Assembly (NCBI GenBank): GCA_014084085.1
Contig: NPFB01000032.1
Coordinates: 275,713 to 339,712, forward strand
Direction of reading: 5' to 3'
Source: Hondaea fermentalgiana
Lineage: Eukaryota; Sar; Bigyra; Thraustochytrida; Thraustochytriidae
Length of the DNA: 64,000 nucleotides
Below the pieces are notes generated by a model that saw only the letters and a list, made by a program, of their open reading frames with translations, was not told where the DNA came from and made no database searches. Position 1 is the stretch's first letter. Every line of letters begins with the position of its first letter. The translations under genes and the position numbers were made by a program. Below, piece after piece: positions 18,962 to 29,800 of this stretch.

Positions 18962-21900
18962 TCATGTGCGTCCAGACTCCCGAGCCTGCTTGAGGTATTT
19001 TGCCTCTACAGCAGCAAGCCACTCATCGTCGTCATCCTCATCCTCTTCATCTTCGTCAGCGGCATGTAGAACGCCATTCGCTCCTCTGTTTGATTGACGA
19101 CTACTCTCGGAATGTCCCGTGTCCAGGCGGCGCCGCCGCGAACCACCGGAAAAGGCCACTTCACGAATTTGGGGAATACCGAACTCTGTATCCATTTCGG
19201 CGTAAATATTTGATATGGATGCTTGGTCCATTGGCCCACCCTGGTATGGACGTGCCCGACTTTGTGTTGCGCTGACTTGGGGATCCTCAGCGTCAGGATC
19301 TTCCCGTATGATGCTCGGCGGTTCCGACGCGCTGTCGGTGCTATTCGATGGAATGCGCAACATGGTAGACCCAATACCCGAAGAGGATGCCACAGAAGGC
19401 GGCTCTTGGACGCTAAATACGCCTTCTTCCTTGCTTGCAGCCTCGCGTCGTGCGCTCATACTTGCCGACGCTGCAGCCGTCGCGGCAGGCCCCAGCCTCG
19501 TATCTCGCGATTCGCCACCACTTCGATGCTTTTCTTCGCTCGTCGAATCTGGTGCTTTTCCCTCTTTAGCTTCACTTGATGACATTTCCCGATTCGTGTC
19601 TTTCGGACCGCTTGTGTTTCCGTCATCTTTCTCCTTGGTGATACTCTCGCTCTTCTCTCCCTCCTCTTCCACTTCGTCCTCATCATCCTCGCCATCCTCC
19701 TCCTCATCGTCCTCATCGTATTGTTGCAAACCTGCAAGATACACCGCCGTGGCACTTTCTCCCAAATCTTGATTTGATTTTTCCAAATTAGAAGCCGAGA
19801 CACGCGCAGTGTTTTCTTCTTTCGAAATGGCAGTTTCTGGTTTCGGATTCGGATCCGATTTCTCCGTTTCCGCAGCGAGCGAGATCGTCTGCGCGCGAGA
19901 CAATGAATTAATGCGAATTTGTTCCTCCATAAGCTTTTGCAAGCCAAGAATCTGTTGCTGCATCAAGGAAATCTGCTGTTGTTGCGCGGTCAGCATGCTT
20001 TGATATTGGCGACTGCGAGTCTTGGATCGCCTTGTTCGCGAAGAGCTCATAGACTGATTCGATGGCCCAAGAGCAGAAGTATCAAACGAGCTCGTCATGT
20101 ACGAAGGTCCATCTCCGCGGTGCGTGCGGGGATTTTTGCGCGCGCGCAATGACCCACCACGCCCAGCATGCGTCTCACTTGCACGACTAGTTTGCAAAGG
20201 CGAAAAAGACGGCGCCATACTTTCGTTGAGACGTGTCAAGTTAGCACCGTATATGGTCGATAACATTGTGTGCTGAGCAGGCGGTTCGTGTCCCGGAAAT
20301 CCAAAGGTGTCGTCGTGCTCAAATCCGTCGCGCCCCCTCCGATCTCTCTCAATTCCAAGGAATTCGTCCATCTCGTTGATGGTCTCGTTACCTCGAAAGC
20401 CAAATTCTTCCTCATCATCAAAGAGGCCTCCAAAGGCACCTGGACCAGCATCAGCAAGCGCACCTTCCTTCCCATTGTCTCCAGTGTCGGGCCGGAAATA
20501 CATAGAGGAAACATGTCCAAACTGAGTTGACTCTTCTCCTCGCTGTTGCTGTGGCTGTTGGCGTCGTCGAAGATCTCGTGTCGCCACGCCTGGGGGCGCG
20601 TAGGAAGGTGGCGGTGGCGGCGGCGTCGAGTGTGGTGGCGAAGGTGGACGTGACGACGCATCACTTCCCCGGGAGTGATGCCGTTGACGATGATGACGAT
20701 GGTGCTGGTGCTGGTGCTGGTGATGCTGATGGGAAGGGGAGGATTGGCGCTCATGGGAGCTCAACTCATGGAAGTCGCGCACCTCCTGAGCAGCCTGCTC
20801 CTCGTCGTTACGCCATCGTCCCGCAATTTCGTCAAAGGCATCCTGAAAGCATCGTCTTCGGGAGAGAGCATCGACATGATAGAATTTCGCATCGACAGCG
20901 TCTCCGCGCTGACCAGACTGTGGACTCCCCATCATACTCACATCTACCTCAAAGGCTGTTTCAAGTTGCAAAAAGGGCCGCGACTCGACTCCCACCTTGG
21001 ACAAAGCCTCCTTGTCTTGAAACATAGAATAAGAGCACTCCAAGAACTGAGGCAAAGGCGAACCCGGTGGGTAGACGACGACGAGAAAAGTGGAGGGAGC
21101 TTCAGGCGGCGAAACCTTCTCTTTGATACGGTCATTGTGGATGTAGCGCAAACAGACAGACCAGAGAAACGGCCCATTCAACATTGTCTGCCAATCTGCC
21201 GTCTGATGGCGGCCAAGATCAGACGCTGCAGCACTACGGAGCCAAATTCCCACCAGTGGTAACTCGTACGCCATAGGATCATCTTCGAGAAGAAAGACAG
21301 CTTTTCGCGTCTGATTTAAAGTGACAAAGCCGCAAGCGGTCGGGTCCGATGGGTCGACCTGAGTACTCATTTTGGTGCCGGCGCTTGCCCATTGATCAAG
21401 CTGTCGCGCCAAAGGTGTTCCAAGAATAGAAAGCGGAGTGATTGGGGTGAACTCGAGCGAGATCGAGGGAAGGATCACTTCCACGCGCATTGCGAGCCGA
21501 TTTCCCGGAAGCGCTTTGCAGACAGCATAGCCATCGAGATACTGGACCGGATCCGCAGGACCCTTGGTTCTAAATTTCTCGACGGCTTTGCGGATCATCC
21601 CTGTGTATTCATCTGTGGTGAAGCTTGCACCTTCGCCGAGAGAGCGGTCTGTGTTTGCTTCAAATGCATGTTGAAAGCCGCCGCTCGAAACCTGCTTGTG
21701 CGCCTCGGCCATTTCTTCGTCAAGTGCGCGCTTATACGCGCAAAAGATGCGCATCTCATCCGCTTTTCGCGCGCGTGGTGTGGCGTGAAAGCTTTGGATT
21801 GTGGCTTCCCAGGCACCACCAACCCAATCTCCGACTGGGCCATAGTCAAGAGTCCGTCCCGCATAGCCGGCGAGCGTCGGCGTGTCCTCTTGCATGGGAA

Positions 21901-22639
21901 AACCACGCGTCAAGGCGATAATCTCTCGGCGTCTGCGCGAGTCCAGGCTTCCGAAATAGTCGGTTTTGGCAGCGGCGTCATTGTACAGAGACGCCAGCGT
22001 GGCTCGGCGGAAACGCAATGTTGGTACATGGGCTTCTGCACCCAGAATGCAAGAGTCCCCCAGGGGTGTCCTGTCCCAAAGGACGGTCCGCAAAGGCGGA
22101 AAAACTACGTCTTGGAATACCGCGAGAGCGTCTTCAGCTGCGCTGTTTCTTGAGCTCCGCCGCAGACTCGTATTATGCGAGGGTGCGATATTCTCCACCA
22201 AGCTCGTCTCGTTGAAAGTGTTTTTGCTGACGTTCGGGCCGCGGTCTGAGTGTCGTGCGCGCGATGTGCTGCCAGGGGCTCCTTTCTTCGCTGTTTTAGA
22301 TCGCTGCTTTGTCGTCGAAGACTTGCGGGCCGATCCCTTGCGCAATGATCGTTTCGATCGTGTCGATGATCGACTGGTGTTCGGATCGAGCTGCTGGAAA
22401 CCATGTACTCGATCCTCCACCCGAGTTGGTGCCATGGACTCGGGCTCGTCCCACATCATGACGTCGTTGCCGAGTTTTTCCATCTCAGCATGAGACGCCA
22501 GCTCTGCTGACTCGTCCTCTTGCGCACCGTCCCAGCCACGATGACCTTGCTCAGCTTTTACACGGCCCGCGCCGGCGTCGCGTGCGTGCTCGCTTTGTCG
22601 CGTCGCTGCGAGTCGCGGTCTGGGGAGCCGCGACGCCAT
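18962..22639 (-). CDS. STIL: STIL/Ana2/SAS-5-type centriole duplication protein
   Basis: The product is 1225 residues in a single exon with ATG at 22639. STIL proteins bind SAS-6 and PLK4 and start procentriole assembly. The N-terminal half carries the STIL_N fold. The region begins with FPPLRTVLWDRTPLGDS at ~residue 180, with LRFRRATLASLY after it. Around 440-500 come TRKAVFLLEDDP, YELPLVGIWLRS and SVCLRYIHNDRIKEKV. These match, position for position, the TRK-LLLE-DP, Y-LPLVGIWL and CCLRYIFN blocks I know from vertebrate STIL. A Gln-rich coiled coil at ~883-915 corresponds to the central STIL/Ana2 oligomerisation and PLK4-binding coil. The remainder is disordered: a His/Gln run near 640, Pro-rich segments and a long acidic stretch before the C-terminus. 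A clear STAN motif was not identified. It converges on the KDEL gene with a 226-base spacer. Confidence 0.92.
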   Translation of the reverse strand: MASRLPRPRLAATRQSEHARDAGAGRVKAEQGHRGWDGAQEDESAELASHAEMEKLGNDVMMWDEPESMAPTRVEDRVHGFQQLDPNTSRSSTRSKRSLRKGSARKSSTTKQRSKTAKKGAPGSTSRARHSDRGPNVSKNTFNETSLVENIAPSHNTSLRRSSRNSAAEDALAVFQDVVFPPLRTVLWDRTPLGDSCILGAEAHVPTLRFRRATLASLYNDAAAKTDYFGSLDSRRRREIIALTRGFPMQEDTPTLAGYAGRTLDYGPVGDWVGGAWEATIQSFHATPRARKADEMRIFCAYKRALDEEMAEAHKQVSSGGFQHAFEANTDRSLGEGASFTTDEYTGMIRKAVEKFRTKGPADPVQYLDGYAVCKALPGNRLAMRVEVILPSISLEFTPITPLSILGTPLARQLDQWASAGTKMSTQVDPSDPTACGFVTLNQTRKAVFLLEDDPMAYELPLVGIWLRSAAASDLGRHQTADWQTMLNGPFLWSVCLRYIHNDRIKEKVSPPEAPSTFLVVVYPPGSPLPQFLECSYSMFQDKEALSKVGVESRPFLQLETAFEVDVSMMGSPQSGQRGDAVDAKFYHVDALSRRRCFQDAFDEIAGRWRNDEEQAAQEVRDFHELSSHERQSSPSHQHHQHQHQHHRHHRQRHHSRGSDASSRPPSPPHSTPPPPPPSYAPPGVATRDLRRRQQPQQQRGEESTQFGHVSSMYFRPDTGDNGKEGALADAGPGAFGGLFDDEEEFGFRGNETINEMDEFLGIERDRRGRDGFEHDDTFGFPGHEPPAQHTMLSTIYGANLTRLNESMAPSFSPLQTSRASETHAGRGGSLRARKNPRTHRGDGPSYMTSSFDTSALGPSNQSMSSSRTRRSKTRSRQYQSMLTAQQQQISLMQQQILGLQKLMEEQIRINSLSRAQTISLAAETEKSDPNPKPETAISKEENTARVSASNLEKSNQDLGESATAVYLAGLQQYDEDDEEEDGEDDEDEVEEEGEKSESITKEKDDGNTSGPKDTNREMSSSEAKEGKAPDSTSEEKHRSGGESRDTRLGPAATAAASASMSARREAASKEEGVFSVQEPPSVASSSGIGSTMLRIPSNSTDSASEPPSIIREDPDAEDPQVSATQSRARPYQGGPMDQASISNIYAEMDTEFGIPQIREVAFSGGSRRRRLDTGHSESSRQSNRGANGVLHAADEDEEDEDDDDEWLAAVEAKYLKQARESGRT

Positions 22640-23097
22640 CTTTACGTTCGAGCTTCTCTCCGCTGCAAGGTGCGCACGCCTCTGCGTTTCCGCGGTCGTG
22701 ACGCTCCTGCGCCCCGGCCGCGGCTTCCGCCCGCTCCAGGCAGTCAGGCGTGCTCGTCCGCGCCGGCCTCGTGCCGGCGAGCGCGTTCTGCTTCTGCACG
22801 ATGGCGGTTGGCAAGTAAGTCACCGTGGTGGTTAGGTCGAATTTGGCAGCCCAATCAGTAGATACTATAGACAGATCGGGCAGACCTGGCTGGAGACCAA
22901 GGTCGAGTCCCCAGTCGCGCACCGCGTGCGCCTGGGACTCCAGTCGGTCCGCTCCGGCCCAGCCCAGCCTGGTACGGCGCGGCGCGGCGCGGCGCGACCC
23001 GGCCTGGCCTGGTGGCCTGGCGTGGCTTGGGTGGGCCCGGCAAGCTTTTGTCCAAAAAAAAGGCGCGGGTCTCAGGCTGTCGACAAAAGAACAAGAC
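22640..23097. other. Divergent promoter between STIL and the zinc-ribbon gene
   Basis: This 458-base region serves both genes. A TACTATA word lies at 22863-22869. At 22801 a five-codon ATG frame runs into a perfect GTAAGT (22815-22820), so it is either a short upstream ORF or a small first exon of the forward gene. The stretch 22976-23035 is made of GGCGC and GGCCT repeats. Confidence 0.55.
22863..22869 (-). promoter_or_regulatory. Candidate core promoter TATAGTA (STIL)
   Basis: The same heptamer as upstream of three other reverse-strand genes, 224 bases before the STIL ATG. Confidence 0.4.
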
Positions 23098-26000
23098 ATG
23101 AGCGAGGTCACGCACACGCTTGGGGCTTTTGTCGTGGCTGATGATAACCTGGAGGCATCCCGCGTCCAAGACCAATCAAGATCTCCGAGCCTTTTGTCCG
23201 AAGAGCTGCAGCAAGAACTTGGCGCAATCCAGGAGGTGCAGCGCAGAGCAAATGCAACGCCCGACCTCGCTGAGGGTGTTGCTGCTGGCAGCGGTGAAAA
23301 CTCTTTGCGGCTCTCTGTTCGACCGGGATGGGCAGTCCTTGCGTCCAACGATTCAGCAGTGGAAAGCATACAAGACCAGGTCGAAAGACATGTACCCATC
23401 GTGACGCGAAGTGTTCCCGTGAATCTCCATACGGATGACGATGATCTGGTTCGAAACCAAATGCAGACGGAGGTTCGCGGCTATGTGGAGCGCGTGCGCG
23501 AACGACTCGGGCTCGAAAGTACAGCCGTCATTACGCCAGAGCTCGCTCTTCAGTGCAGCCTGCCTCCCAACCTTTTCGCCAACGCATGTTCATATCTCGA
23601 GCCAAATGTTGAGCGATCTCCAGAAGCAGTTCGCGCCGCTGGCATGCTGATCTCGCAAGACCTCGAAGATTTTATGTGCACCGTTTTCTTGGTCGGGGCT
23701 CTGAATGTACCGCTTCACCAAATAGGGCTTTTAGCAAAGCTTCCTTTCGACCCGGTTCAGTCCTGCGCCAAGGTCGCAAGTGCGCTTCGGGCCGAGGCTT
23801 CGAGGATAACTGCCTTTGAGGAGAGCATTCAGTCCCAATGTCTAGCACACTGGAGAGACCAGCTCGCGAACGTCAATCTGTCATTTGCGTCACTTGAGAA
23901 ATCACGATTTTCTACTTCACGGAAAGGGCATTCAGGGTGTGTCAGCGAGGGCGCTGAAGTCATGGATAGTTCCAGCAGGTCTCCTGACCTTGAAATGTGT
24001 GTTGCGTGCTCAACGGGGCTGCTTCTCTCGGCCCAGATATTTTTTTCGGACCAACGCACGCAATCAGAGGGTCTTTCAAATCTGGTCGATTTTGTCAAAT
24101 CTGCAGAAACCTCTGCATCGAGCGCATCGCTCCCGAGAATCATTTTCGCGACAGGGTCTCGAGGTCAGATGGAGCTCACAGAGCACGTTTCCGCTCTCAA
24201 GAACGCGGAGATAGTCTTTGTTGAGCGTTCTGACAGCGGCAGTACAAAGAGGAATGCGAGCGCATTGACGCAATGTGGCCCAGCGGTCGGAGTCCCCTCT
24301 GGACAAGGTATCAGCTGTCGCGCGCTCTTCGCCGAGTCCAGAGTCAATAATGGAAGCGAGGGCACTGCGTCGGTTGACAAAGCCCATGCTGCTTTTATCG
24401 AAGTACAGCAGCAAGGTGTGCATCATGTTCAAAGAGGAGAGTTTTTCTGGACCGGGTTCCCGTGCCAAACATTGCTTGACTGGAGTCTTTGCTTTCGTCA
24501 GACTTATTATAAGCGTGGCCAGGATGGCGCAGGTCAAGGAGCGGAATCGCTTTATATCGTGCATGAAGGTCTGCGTGTGCTAAGTACGCCCGATGCTGCG
24601 TGGGACCAGAACGCGGACTGGGCTCTTGCAAGACTCTTTCATATTGATGAGCATGTCGCCGCAGACCTCGCGACGTCTTCTACTTTTTCTTCTTCTTCTT
24701 CGCAATATCCAGATTTCGCTCCATGGCAGGACTCGAACTTGGAAGAAGATTCTCGCTCCAAGCGGCGAAAAGTTGTGCCTGATCCACCAAATGAAAGGAC
24801 CCGCGAAAACTTCTTCCGCCATGCTATGCGTCATTGGTTTCCAACCAATCGTTCTCCTTTCGATAGCAAAGCTGTTGTGGTGACGGACAAGCTGGAAGCA
24901 GCTTTGAAGCTTTGTGGCTGGAAGCTAGAGCAACCACGCTATTTTGGCCTCGTGGAGTCACCGAAAGTGCCTTGCGCGGCAATTTCAGCCCTTACGCTTG
25001 CTAGTATCACATTGCATGGGACGATATCACTGCTCAGGGAGAGTGTTGTTGTGGAGCACGTCGGAAGGCTTGCTATTGACCCGACATACTTTGAGGCAAA
25101 CGAAAAATCTCTTGTTTGCAATGATGACTCCAAGACGTTTCGTGTCGCAGTAAAGTCTGACAAAGCGCGAGTTCGTGTTCGCCACAAATGCGCAGTTGCC
25201 GGAACAAAATATGCCTTGCTCGTCTCCGAGGAGCGCCCGATACTCCTCGTCCATGTCGGTGAGACCACACGCGCACGCATTCTCGAAGGCATCGCCAATG
25301 TAGCCACCCAATATCTTCCGTTTGCATTTCCTGAGCAGAGGACGAGCGTGAATAGAGCAGACATCCCCAGGATCCGCGCCGAGGACGGAACAGACTTGTA
25401 CGCTGGTGCCCGAGACTTTTATACTTTCGAGACGCGCGTTTTACTCTGGCGAGCGCAACGCCTACGAATGGACTCCAAACCAAGAAGCCCGCATACGTCA
25501 CTTTCACTCGTTCCTCGTGTCGCAGGGCTCTGGGAGCTCATTTTGAGCGCGTCAGCACCTCCACATCGCGAAATTCAGATTTTTATGACTCGATTCGTAG
25601 CGCATTGTCTCTCCGGAGAAGAGTCTTTAGCAATGCAAAAACTCGCGCTTGTCTGTTTCCAGGTAGCCTTTAACGCGTGGCGGACATATGCTCTTGCTTC
25701 AAGATTCGAAGCGATCATGGTCACAAAGAGCCACAAAGACCTGCAGCGCGAACTGCAGACATCCAGACCGCTTTCAAGTTTTCTCATAGATCTCTGTTCC
25801 GGCATGGCGAGCGCTGGGGGCGAGCGCCAGACTGCCGCACATTTGGAGCAGCAGCAACCGCAGCCATCGCAGGAACGACATCAAACTGAGTCGAGCTTGT
25901 GGGGTGCGCATGGTTCGGGCGAAGGCAGTCATTTTGATCCTCCGGCGAATGAAGATATTGGCACAACGCACGACGAGGCGAGCTTGTACCACCATCAACA

Positions 26001-26835
26001 ACAGCAACAGTCACAAGATTCGGCAATTGCGCTCGCGCAATCACGCGGATCTCAACACCAGGGTTCGCAGCGTCTGGTCGCCGTAGAGGGCGCAAAATAC
26101 AACCGCATTCATGCGGCGAACACCGTTGAGGGCTCTCGAACTCGACTCAACTCGACTTTGCAACATTTTCATGTATATGCGCCGCCACGCAAAGGCAAGG
26201 ACGTCGCTCGTCTGAGCTGTGCTATCTGCTGTCGGCTCTGTGCCTCTGGCAAGGACCACGAGTATCGTGTCGGTCGCGGGACAAGCAAGTGGTGCTCCGT
26301 GTGTCACGTTGCACTCTGCAAGAGATGTTTCCATCCATTTCATAGCTTGCGCAAGATCCCGGTGCCAAAGTGTTTGGCAGCTCGAGACATGAAAGCCACG
26401 TCATCCGCAGATATACCTTGGGGAGAGAATGAAGTGGATACATCTCTGCCCTCATCCAAGCACGATGGCACGGCAAACAAGAACGTTGCTGCCGTCGGAG
26501 AATCGGGCGCGCGCCGCCTCTCTGCGCCCATGATCACGTACACAGAAAGTGCAAACACTGTCGGGAGCATGGAAGACATGGCATCATCAATGCAACAGGC
26601 GCACCTGCATCTCCAGCACTTGAATCAGCAACAACAGCAACAGCAGGTGCCGGCCCATCACGAGACGAGAACGAGCGCTCTCGCAGAGAGAAATTCTCGC
26701 ATTCGTCTCCAACAACATCAGCGGCAGCACCAGCACCAGCAACAACAACAACAACAAGTTTCACATCAACACCAGCAAGACAGTCAGAGACACAATCGCG
26801 AAAATGAAGAACTTTATGGTACAAGTTCGCTCTGA
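23098..26835 (+). CDS. Orphan protein with C-terminal piggyBac-type zinc ribbon
   Basis: The product is 1245 residues from the ATG at 23098; the frame continues upstream only through repeat-rich leader. Most of the protein (residues ~60-900) looks globular but unfamiliar. It includes LEDFMCTVFLVGALNVPLHQIG and a charged, possibly nuclear segment SKRRKVVPDPP at ~560. From ~900 it is Gln/His-rich. At residues ~1038-1085 sits a cysteine cluster: CAICCRLC, then WCSVCHVALCKRCFHPFH. This follows the CxxC...YCxxCxxxLCxxxCFxxYH layout of the C-terminal zinc ribbon of piggyBac-type transposases. I see no piggyBac catalytic core, so this may be a host protein that acquired the ribbon or a heavily diverged domesticated element. 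The last 22 coding bases overlap the 3' end of the next, convergent gene. Confidence 0.75.
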   Translation: MSEVTHTLGAFVVADDNLEASRVQDQSRSPSLLSEELQQELGAIQEVQRRANATPDLAEGVAAGSGENSLRLSVRPGWAVLASNDSAVESIQDQVERHVPIVTRSVPVNLHTDDDDLVRNQMQTEVRGYVERVRERLGLESTAVITPELALQCSLPPNLFANACSYLEPNVERSPEAVRAAGMLISQDLEDFMCTVFLVGALNVPLHQIGLLAKLPFDPVQSCAKVASALRAEASRITAFEESIQSQCLAHWRDQLANVNLSFASLEKSRFSTSRKGHSGCVSEGAEVMDSSSRSPDLEMCVACSTGLLLSAQIFFSDQRTQSEGLSNLVDFVKSAETSASSASLPRIIFATGSRGQMELTEHVSALKNAEIVFVERSDSGSTKRNASALTQCGPAVGVPSGQGISCRALFAESRVNNGSEGTASVDKAHAAFIEVQQQGVHHVQRGEFFWTGFPCQTLLDWSLCFRQTYYKRGQDGAGQGAESLYIVHEGLRVLSTPDAAWDQNADWALARLFHIDEHVAADLATSSTFSSSSSQYPDFAPWQDSNLEEDSRSKRRKVVPDPPNERTRENFFRHAMRHWFPTNRSPFDSKAVVVTDKLEAALKLCGWKLEQPRYFGLVESPKVPCAAISALTLASITLHGTISLLRESVVVEHVGRLAIDPTYFEANEKSLVCNDDSKTFRVAVKSDKARVRVRHKCAVAGTKYALLVSEERPILLVHVGETTRARILEGIANVATQYLPFAFPEQRTSVNRADIPRIRAEDGTDLYAGARDFYTFETRVLLWRAQRLRMDSKPRSPHTSLSLVPRVAGLWELILSASAPPHREIQIFMTRFVAHCLSGEESLAMQKLALVCFQVAFNAWRTYALASRFEAIMVTKSHKDLQRELQTSRPLSSFLIDLCSGMASAGGERQTAAHLEQQQPQPSQERHQTESSLWGAHGSGEGSHFDPPANEDIGTTHDEASLYHHQQQQQSQDSAIALAQSRGSQHQGSQRLVAVEGAKYNRIHAANTVEGSRTRLNSTLQHFHVYAPPRKGKDVARLSCAICCRLCASGKDHEYRVGRGTSKWCSVCHVALCKRCFHPFHSLRKIPVPKCLAARDMKATSSADIPWGENEVDTSLPSSKHDGTANKNVAAVGESGARRLSAPMITYTESANTVGSMEDMASSMQQAHLHLQHLNQQQQQQQVPAHHETRTSALAERNSRIRLQQHQRQHQHQQQQQQQVSHQHQQDSQRHNRENEELYGTSSL

Positions 26836-29800
26836 CGCGATTGGGCTTTCCATTTAAAGGTTCGGACACGAAAGGTGCCCTCGGGATGACGCAGAACCCT
26901 GTCAACGAGTTGGCGCTGATCCTCAGCACAGTACTCAATGACCTCGAGGCCAATTGATTTTGTCGAATAATCGCGCATACTTTTGTTGGCAGCAAAGTCC
27001 TTGCCATACCAATACACTAGCTTTGGCAGACCAATAATGTGCTTGGCAGTTTCGATCTTGAGATGCTCCCGCAAAAAGTCTGCGGCTGCTACGTCCAGAA
27101 GCTTGTCCAACTGGGACGGTGAGTTGAATACGACAATCTTGGAAGATGTGCACTTGGTACCATAGTTGATGACCAAGTTGATGCGTGGCTCTGGCGTACG
27201 GAGCTCGAGCAAGCGGGTGAATCGGCTTGTCGGATACGAGGTTGAGACCATCGTACGCGCAAGACTCATGGGTTTGCGCAAAATACAGTGCTCGATCTCC
27301 GCCAGCGAGAGGACCATGGCCTGTCCACTGGGCCCGGCGCCAATCGCGTATGAAACGCGAGATCCAAACGAGGCCCAGCCCAGCAGACTCGAAGGCTGAC
27401 CCACAAGGTACTTGGCATGCAAGCGCAAGGCGTGGTAGAGATTGAGAGCAAAACAGGTTGTCTCCTCGTGCGTCATGACACGACTCCAGCCGTAAATGTT
27501 CAGTTCGCGCAGCTGCGAGGCTTGGTCAAAGAATCGTATCTGGTCCTCCAGCGACGAAGAGTCGTGCAAAGAAAGAGCTGTCCGAAGCAAAATACTGCTC
27601 AATTCCCAAGGCTTCATGGGCCACTTTTGCTCAAGGTGGGTGCGCGCATCGAGAAGGTCCTGTTCATACACAGTTGACACATTGTTGGAAGACTCAATAG
27701 ACGCGAGCCTACCGTGAGGTCGTGCAGATACCGCTCCATTGGTTCCGAATTCACTGTAGCGCCGGCCAGACCATGCGGCGGGTCCAGCCGAGTCCACATC
27801 CGTCACATTGCCGCTACGAAAACAGCCACTACTCGCACTCGCACCGTTCGCATTGGCCTCGTCGCCAGCTTCAGAGTATGAAAGTCTCCGCGAGAAGTCA
27901 TTGTTAAAGTGTAGACGGCGGCAGTTGATAATCATGCGCTTCTGGCTTCCCCATCGGCTTGACTCGACATTGAGAGAATCCGTGGTCATGTCTGACGTGA
28001 GCAAAGAGTCTGCGTCATCTGAGCTCGAGCCCGAACCACCGTCGTCGCGCCGCTCACGCTGCGCAGCGTCGGCGAGAATGTCTTGGAAAGCGACACGCTT
28101 CTCTGGAGAAGGCAATCCAAGCATGATGACTCGACCCTTGGTGTGGATCTCAAGGCATGGAAAGTAAGTCGCAAAAGGCACGAGCGTGGCGCTGGAGACC
28201 GCGCGTACCTCGAGGACACGCGAAGCAGAAAGCACAACAGCCGGCGATTTGCTGTTGCACGCAAAAAGCAAGAGGTAAACATCGCCCTTGGCCTTGCCCC
28301 GAACCAGAACCGCCCACTCTTCATTCCACTTTGTCTCCCATAGAGGTCTCAGCACGGGACCTTCCCAGAGAGAAAAAAACTTGGAGCCATCCGTGTACTT
28401 GCTCGAAACGGAGACATGCAGGTCTTCGCATCGACTGGCAGCAAGGAGGCGGTGTCGCGACCTGAGCCACGACGGGGCAACGCGGGTAGCTGGCGCTGCA
28501 GCAAGCGTTTTGTCGAGCTGCTCGCGCAAAGATTCCCATTCCCACGTTTTGCGCGGCTTCTTGGAAAGATCGGCTTCGCAATACTTGGCAAATTGATCGA
28601 GTTTGGCGAAGTGCTCACGCTGCTGCAGAAAGAGGAGCGAACCATCAGAACGGGAGAGCACAAAGGAGATGCTCTTGCGTTTCGATCCGGCATGCTCGAT
28701 CCACGCAAGGACAATGAGATCGCGAGTGGTGAGGCTGCGTGGCTCGGTGCCGGACGCCGTGCGTTGAACAGATATTTCCTCGTCAGCATTGGAGTCGCGG
28801 CTGTCGCGGGACCCAGATTCCTCTTCATCCTCGTACATCAAGTCGTGGTCGCCGTCTCCGCCGTCCTCAGAACCGACATAGAGGCCGACACTGTTCACAC
28901 GGGAGAGCGGTACCTTGGCGGATCTCTTTCGCAATTCGGCAGGTCCCACTTCTGAAGTTGCGTCAGCCCCAGATGCAGAGGCGCCTACGTCCTCTCTACT
29001 CTCGGGGAGGATAATTGATGGCTCGTCTTTTTCCCGAGCGTACCACGTGTTCTCAATGGTGATGCCAAAGTAGGATCGCTTTTCATCCTCGTAGTGATGT
29101 TTTGCGTTTTCGGGTACGTCATATAAGACCAAATGGAGTGGCATCGTATCCCAAAAGAGACTCAAGTCAATGTTGCCGAGGGCGCCGAGATTGGTCACCT
29201 TCCATTCGATGACATCAATATACATGGAGTGCACTTCAAATGTGATGGTGTCACCTGCGTGCAGCATCCCTTGCCCGTTCTTCTTGCGGGCCTTGACCTG
29301 TTCTGGCGTCTCGATGATTTCATCTTCAATGTTTGGAACTTCCTCTCCTGCCTTGGTCACTTGCAGAGCCGTCGCACCAATGAAGACGGGAAAGGCAATG
29401 TGCGGCAGCTCCTTATGTCCGTCTTTGCTGTCGAGATGTTTTCCGAATGAGTAGTGCATACCGGAACTCACTTTTCGGAGAATGGAAAGGATGCCGCGGC
29501 AGAGGCCTTTGGTCACCATACCGAGTTGCATGTCCCCGGGGACCTTTCCACCTAGATACAGCGGGCCACGCGGCGTCTTGGACAGAGTGATTTGAAATTT
29601 GAGCTGGAAGCGACGCTGCTTGCCCGAAAAGTATGCAGCGAACGCGGGATCCTCACACTCCTTCGCGCGCAAGGCAAGAACCGTCTTGCCGCTTGCATTT
29701 TCATTTTGAAACTCCTGCGGTCCGCTTCGCAAGTTCGGGTAAAAGTGTTTAGGCTCCGCTTGCTCCATCAGATTTCGGATACGAATAAACGGGAACAAGG

